A DNA stretch of 10,407 nucleotides from Dokdonella_A sp039926425 (lineage in GTDB: Bacteria; Pseudomonadota; Gammaproteobacteria; Xanthomonadales; Rhodanobacteraceae), in contig NZ_JBDSWZ010000279.1 in the NCBI RefSeq assembly GCF_039926425.1, positions 1 to 10,407 of the forward strand, in the 5' to 3' direction. The position numbers were made by a program, and so were the translations under genes. Every line of letters begins with the position of its first letter. The first letter of the stretch is position 1. A model generated the notes under the pieces. That model was given only the letters and a program-made list of their open reading frames with translations. It had not been told where the DNA came from and made no database searches. This document shows positions 5,772 to 10,407 of this stretch, one piece after another.

Positions 5772-7391
5772 GTGCGACCCATCCCGTTGTTGTTGATCAT
5801 CCCTTCGCTGCTTGTGGCTTCAAGCGCCTTTGCGGCGGCCGAGCCCATCGTGAGCGAAACGCCGCCCTTGCGAGTGTGTGCCGATCCCGGAAACATGCCG
5901 TTGTCCAACAAGAGCGGGGAAGGTTTCCAGAACAAGATCGCCGAGATCCTCGCCAAGGGCATCGGCGCTCGCCTGGAGTATTACTGGTATCCGTACTACG
6001 GTCGTGGCCTCGCCCGCAGCACGATCAATGCCGACCATTGCGATGTTCTGATGGACGTTCCGTCCGACTACGAACAAGCGTTGGTGACGAAGCCGTACTA
6101 CAAATCCACGTTTGTGCTTGCGTACCGGCACGACCGCGACCACCCGATCAACTCACTCGATGATCCGATCCTGCAGAAATGGAAGATCGGCGTGTTGCAG
6201 AGTTCTCCGGCGCGCGTCGCATTGCGCGAACACAACATTCTCGAAAATACCGAGGTCAAATACGTTTTCTACGATTCCACCTTCAACCCCAACGACCACC
6301 CCGGCAAGCAGGTCGAGGATGTGGTCGGCGGCAAACTCGACGCCGTCGAAACGTGGGGTCCGATCGCTGGCTATTACGCAAAAATGCAGAAGGCGCCGAT
6401 CGACATCGTGCCGCTGAACATGCTCGATGACAGCGTACCGCTGGAATTCTCGATGTCCTTTGGCGTGCGCCGCGCCGACAAGGCACTCAAAGCGCGCCTC
6501 GACAAGGCGTTCGCCGACAACAAGGACGCGATCAGGGCCGTGCTCGACAGCTATGGCGTGCCATTGCTCAAATGCGCCGACTGCATCGTTTCCGGCGATC
6601 TCGTCGCGCACGGACCTTATTCCAATCTTGAAGCGGCGAACGTCGAAGCGCGCAAGGACCATCCCGAGTCGTCCGCGAGCGAACTGGAAGCCACGAAGAA
6701 GCGCATCCTCGAAGGCGCGAGCCCCACCAAGGAGCTGGCCGATGCGGTCGTCGGCAACGACCCCGCCCGGGTGCGCTGGTTGCTCGGCCACAAGGCGAAC
6801 ATCGATGAGGTTGCCCAGCTCGACTTCAATGCCCTGCAGTGGGCAGTGCGCGAAGGGCACGTCGAGATTGCGCGCATTCTGCTGGAGCACCGGGCGAACG
6901 TCGAGTTCGCGGACAAGGACGGTTGGACTCCATTGATGTCCGCCGTCTACCGCAACAATCCCGACATGGCGGAGTTGCTGATCGACAAGGGCGCAAAGGC
7001 AAGTGCGTACAACGCCAAGGGCATGAGCCCGCTGTACATCGCGATCACGTACGGCGACTTCGACATGGTCGAAACGCTCGTTGCCAAGGGCGTCGACGTG
7101 AACGCGATCAACCAGGCCGGGTACACGCCGATCATGTTCGCAACGGCGAAGAGCCAGGAGGGCGTGCTTGATCTGCTGATCAAGAAAGGCGCGAACGTGC
7201 GTGCCGCGAACAAAGCTGGCATCACCTCATTGATGCTCGCTGCCGCCGAGAACAACGATTCCCGGGTCAAACGCCTGCTCGCTGCAGGAGCAGATCCGGC
7301 TGCGAAGGACAGCAAGGGCCAGAACGCGCTCGATATCGCGCGCGTCAAGGGCAATACCGGCATCGTCGAGATCCTGTCAAAGAATTCATGA
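5772..7391 (+). CDS. xoxJ: XoxJ-like periplasmic binding protein fused to C-terminal ankyrin repeats
   Basis: From the GTG start this is a 539-residue secreted protein. Residues 1-23 form a signal peptide (PLLLIIPSLLVASSAFA, then AAEP). Residues ~32-265 match the quinoprotein-dehydrogenase-associated, ABC-type solute-binding family (MxaJ/XoxJ): LRVCADPGNMPLSN near the start, ADHCDVLMDVPSDYEQ, WKIGVLQSSPAR, GGKLDAVETWGPIAGYY, then LDSYGVPLLKCADC, which ends in a C268-x-x-C271 pair. After a charged linker (about 280-317) come ankyrin repeats of exactly 33 residues, starting near 318, 351, 384, 417, 450 and 483, with a capping half-repeat at 516-539 (typical words GWTPLMSAV, GMSPLYIAI, GYTPIMFAT, LLAAGADPAAKD). 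XoxJ binds and helps activate or mature XoxF; that role is inferred from family and neighbours. The usual family protein is about 270-300 residues and lacks repeats, so the ankyrin half is the oddity, probably a periplasmic protein-binding scaffold. The frame is continuous with no frameshift. Confidence 0.88.
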   Translation: MRPIPLLLIIPSLLVASSAFAAAEPIVSETPPLRVCADPGNMPLSNKSGEGFQNKIAEILAKGIGARLEYYWYPYYGRGLARSTINADHCDVLMDVPSDYEQALVTKPYYKSTFVLAYRHDRDHPINSLDDPILQKWKIGVLQSSPARVALREHNILENTEVKYVFYDSTFNPNDHPGKQVEDVVGGKLDAVETWGPIAGYYAKMQKAPIDIVPLNMLDDSVPLEFSMSFGVRRADKALKARLDKAFADNKDAIRAVLDSYGVPLLKCADCIVSGDLVAHGPYSNLEAANVEARKDHPESSASELEATKKRILEGASPTKELADAVVGNDPARVRWLLGHKANIDEVAQLDFNALQWAVREGHVEIARILLEHRANVEFADKDGWTPLMSAVYRNNPDMAELLIDKGAKASAYNAKGMSPLYIAITYGDFDMVETLVAKGVDVNAINQAGYTPIMFATAKSQEGVLDLLIKKGANVRAANKAGITSLMLAAAENNDSRVKRLLAAGADPAAKDSKGQNALDIARVKGNTGIVEILSKNS

Positions 7392-7411
7392 CGCGACAAT
7401 GAGTCAGATAC

Positions 7412-7429
7412 CCGTCGCAACCGCGACGG
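7412..7429 (+). other. Perfect stem-loop between xoxJ-ankyrin and cytochrome genes
   Basis: CCGTCGC (7412-7418) and GCGACGG (7423-7429) pair perfectly around AACC, 20 nt after the xoxJ stop codon and 59 nt before the cytochrome ATG. No T-run follows, so intrinsic termination is unlikely. It could be an mRNA processing or stability element that sets different levels of the two proteins. Confidence 0.4.
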
Positions 7430-7488
7430 TGCGTCCGACATGAATCGCACGTCGTCGATCCATCCACGTTCCCTGATTGGAGTTATAG

Positions 7489-8082
7489 ATGTCACCACGC
7501 AATGTGTTGTGCGCCACTCTGCTCGCACTGGGATGCGCGGCGGTCTTTGCGACTGCGGTGCAGCAGCCCGCTTCGGCGCAGGAAGTGAAAGAGCAATGGA
7601 ATATCGACGCGCCGCCGCCGGCTGACGCCGATACCAACAAGCAGCCAGCAGTCGACCCGCACAAGGCGGCCGCGGTCGGCGCGAAACCGGCCGGCGGCGC
7701 GCCCGCCGGTGGCACGAATGATCACGGATTGACGGTGGTCAAGAATCCGTACACCGACAATGCAGCAATGATTGCAGAGGGCAAGGAGTTGTTCGTTTCA
7801 AAGGCCTGCAGTGGCTGCCACGGCGCCGGCGGCGGCGGCGGGATGTGTCCGCCCGTGATCAACGATACATGGGTGTATGGCAGCGACGATACGACCCTGT
7901 TCAACCTCGTCAAACTGGGCAGCGCCGCCATGCAGGCGAAGGGATACACGCGTGTCGGCCACGAGACCATCGTCGGCGAGATGCCGCCCTTTGCGAGCGT
8001 GATCACCGACGACGAGGAATGGAAACTGATCGCCTACGTCCGTTCGAAGTACAAGGGCGATGCTTCACTGCGCGACTGGTAG
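7489..8082 (+). CDS. xoxG: XoxG-like c-type cytochrome, electron acceptor of XoxF
   Basis: The 197-residue product is an exported monoheme cytochrome c. A signal peptide covers about residues 1-30 (CATLLALGCAAVFATA, cleavage near ASAQ). An Ala/Pro/Gly-rich, probably flexible linker spans about 40-80. The heme domain begins near residue 95 (MIAEGKELFVSKACSGCH): C107-x-x-C110-H111 attach heme c, and M165 in VGEMPPF is the likely axial ligand. The segments PPVINDTWVYGSDD and DDEEWKLIAYVRSKYKGDASLRDW resemble cytochromes paired with XoxF or other PQQ alcohol dehydrogenases. The ribosome binding site GGAG (7479-7482) lies 6 nt before the ATG. Placement directly after the XoxJ-like gene supports the role of taking electrons from XoxF towards a terminal oxidase. 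A cytochrome for another PQQ enzyme is the alternative. An additional cysteine, C120, lies just past the heme site. Confidence 0.88.
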   Translation: MSPRNVLCATLLALGCAAVFATAVQQPASAQEVKEQWNIDAPPPADADTNKQPAVDPHKAAAVGAKPAGGAPAGGTNDHGLTVVKNPYTDNAAMIAEGKELFVSKACSGCHGAGGGGGMCPPVINDTWVYGSDDTTLFNLVKLGSAAMQAKGYTRVGHETIVGEMPPFASVITDDEEWKLIAYVRSKYKGDASLRDW

Positions 8083-8163
8083 CAAGCGGCGGTTGAAAGC
8101 CGATATTCCGGACAGTGCTGATTGTCGTAAGGTAATGCCCTGCTTCAAATCGATGGACACAGG

Positions 8164-9147
8164 ATGCGCGTTTCGAAGTTCCACATTCCGATGAAGTCGG
8201 TGCTCGCCGGTGTGCTTTGTACGGCGCTTGCGACGCCGCAGGTTCTGGCTGCGCCGTTCGCGTACGTGCCCAATCAGAAAAGTGGATCGATCTCCGTGAT
8301 CGACGTGGCCAGCGATACGGTGACGCGCACTCTGACGGCAAGCGGCAAGCTCGGCAAACGGCTCCAGGCCATCGACGTCAGCAGCGACGGGAAGGTTCTG
8401 TATGTCGTCGATGCCGAACACAACGACCTGTTTGCGATCGATCCGGTTTCCGACAGCGTCGTGCGGAAGGTGGCCATCGGTGACGATGCGGAAGGCGTGA
8501 GGTTGTCTCCATCGGGCAATCAGCTGGCGGTGTGCGCCGAGGGTCAGAACCTCGTGCTCCTGATCGATGCGAAGACACTCAGGATCGACGCGAAGATTCC
8601 GGTGAAGGGGCGTAACCCCGAACATTGCGAGTTCACGCCCGACGGCAAACATCTGGTCACGAGCAACGAAGGATCCGACAACCTCGACGTGATCGATCTT
8701 GCAACGCGCGTGTCGACCGGGGTGATTGCGACCAGCGGGCACCCGCGCGGAGCAGCGTTCCTGCCGGACGGCAGCCTTCTCTACGTTGCGCAGGAATCTG
8801 CGAACAAGGTCGATGTGATCAACGTCGCCGAGCGAAAGAAGACGCGTTCGATCGACACCGCGTTGCGCACCGCGGGCCTCACGATCACCAGTGACGGCAA
8901 ACGCATCTATGCCACGAACGGTGGCGCCGGCAGCGTGTCGGTGATCGATACCGCAACCAACAAGGTGATCAGGGAAATCCCGGTCGGCAAGCGGCCATGG
9001 AACATGGCGCTGACGCCGGACGGCAAGAAGCTGTATGTGGCAAACGGCCGCTCGAACAGTGTCAGTGTCATCGACACGGTCACGCTCGCGGTCGTGAAAG
9101 AGATCGCGGTCGGCGAGCTGCCTTGGGGTGTGGTCATTTCGCCCTGA
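8164..9147 (+). CDS. Secreted YVTN beta-propeller protein linked to PQQ-dependent catabolism
   Basis: The 327-residue product has a signal peptide (hydrophobic SVLAGVLCTALATPQVLAA, cleavage near residue 30) followed entirely by repeats of about 42 residues of the YVTN/lactonase-like beta-propeller type. Repeat words are FAYVPNQKSGSISVIDVAS, LYVVDAEHNDLFAIDPVS, LYVAQESANKVDVINVAE, IYATNGGAGSVSVIDTAT and LYVANGRSNSVSVIDTVT, giving about seven blades. It resembles the 'PQQ-dependent catabolism-associated beta-propeller' family, which travels with PQQ alcohol dehydrogenase genes; its biochemical role is not established. It is not itself a PQQ enzyme, since the tryptophan-docking motifs are absent. 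The start at 8164 has only a poor ribosome binding site (ACAGG directly upstream). ATG 8191, which gives a shorter and more usual signal peptide, is a good alternative. It lies 81 nt after the cytochrome gene and 69 nt before adhC, consistent with one transcript. Confidence 0.85.
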   Translation: MRVSKFHIPMKSVLAGVLCTALATPQVLAAPFAYVPNQKSGSISVIDVASDTVTRTLTASGKLGKRLQAIDVSSDGKVLYVVDAEHNDLFAIDPVSDSVVRKVAIGDDAEGVRLSPSGNQLAVCAEGQNLVLLIDAKTLRIDAKIPVKGRNPEHCEFTPDGKHLVTSNEGSDNLDVIDLATRVSTGVIATSGHPRGAAFLPDGSLLYVAQESANKVDVINVAERKKTRSIDTALRTAGLTITSDGKRIYATNGGAGSVSVIDTATNKVIREIPVGKRPWNMALTPDGKKLYVANGRSNSVSVIDTVTLAVVKEIAVGELPWGVVISP

Positions 9148-9216
9148 TATCACTGAGCATCTGCAGCTTGTCTCACCGCTGCACCCGGACACCTTTTCAA
9201 TTCGGAGAGCACAATC

Positions 9217-10329
<1,113 letters not shown>

Positions 10330-10345
10330 AGCGTCGCTTGAGGAT

Positions 10346-10366
10346 CCTGCTCGCGCAGGTTGTTTT
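10346..10366 (+). terminator. Short hairpin plus T-run after adhC
   Basis: CCTGC (10346-10350) pairs with GCAGG (10355-10359) around TCGC, followed at once by TTGTTTT. It begins 17 nt after the adhC stop codon. The stem is only 5 bp, so strength is uncertain, but position and T-run fit an intrinsic terminator closing the methanol/formaldehyde gene group. Confidence 0.5.
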
Positions 10367-10381
10367 GAACGTTTTCCAGAT

Positions 10382-10398
10382 GGCCGCATCCAGCGGCC
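10382..10398. other. GC-rich stem-loop at right edge
   Basis: GGCCGC (10382-10387) and GCGGCC (10393-10398) pair perfectly around ATCCA, 16 nt beyond the previous hairpin's T-run. The window ends 9 nt later, so a following T-run or gene cannot be judged. It may be a second terminator or one serving a convergent gene from the right. Confidence 0.3.
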
Positions 10399-10407
10399 GC
10401 TGATCCA

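Noticed and set aside
8164..9147. Beta-propeller protein as a PQQ enzyme or 6-phosphogluconolactonase
   Set aside because: It lacks the tryptophan-docking and active-site motifs of PQQ dehydrogenases, and its short YVTN-type repeats with a signal peptide fit the secreted propeller family better than cytoplasmic lactonases.

Overview
The window looks like chromosomal DNA of a GC-rich gammaproteobacterium, most plausibly from the Xanthomonadales/Lysobacterales. This is inferred from the left third, whose four genes match the aryl-polyene (xanthomonadin-type) pigment locus. Coding density is high, all genes share a similar GC-rich codon style, and no mobile-element gene, tRNA, rRNA or CRISPR array was seen.

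Left region (about 1-3364), yellow-pigment genes. A truncated COG4648-like membrane protein lies on the minus strand. A flavin-dependent halogenase is divergent from it. An aryl-polyene-type acyl carrier protein lies on the minus strand, convergent with the halogenase. A chorismatase (XanB2-like) is divergent from the carrier protein. Together they would make the hydroxybenzoate starter from chorismate, carry the growing polyene on the ACP, and possibly halogenate the aryl head. The convergent gap between halogenase and ACP holds a hairpin and a degenerate 'ACGAAG'-type interspersed repeat.

Right region (about 3365-10407), methanol/formaldehyde oxidation genes, all on the plus strand. In order they are: a XoxF-type, lanthanide-signature PQQ alcohol dehydrogenase with a strong signal peptide; a perfect 10-bp terminator-like hairpin with a GCAA loop; a XoxJ-like periplasmic binding protein fused to about seven ankyrin repeats; a XoxG-like c-type cytochrome; a secreted YVTN beta-propeller protein of the kind linked to PQQ-dependent catabolism; and glutathione-dependent formaldehyde dehydrogenase (class III ADH). 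A short hairpin plus T-run follows the last gene. The proposed flow is methanol to formaldehyde in the periplasm (XoxF, electrons to the cytochrome), then S-hydroxymethylglutathione to S-formylglutathione in the cytoplasm (AdhC). S-formylglutathione hydrolase, formate dehydrogenase and PQQ synthesis are not in the window.

The most unusual item is the XoxJ-ankyrin fusion: a 33-residue repeat array appended, just after a CxxC motif, to an accessory protein that is normally a stand-alone binding protein.
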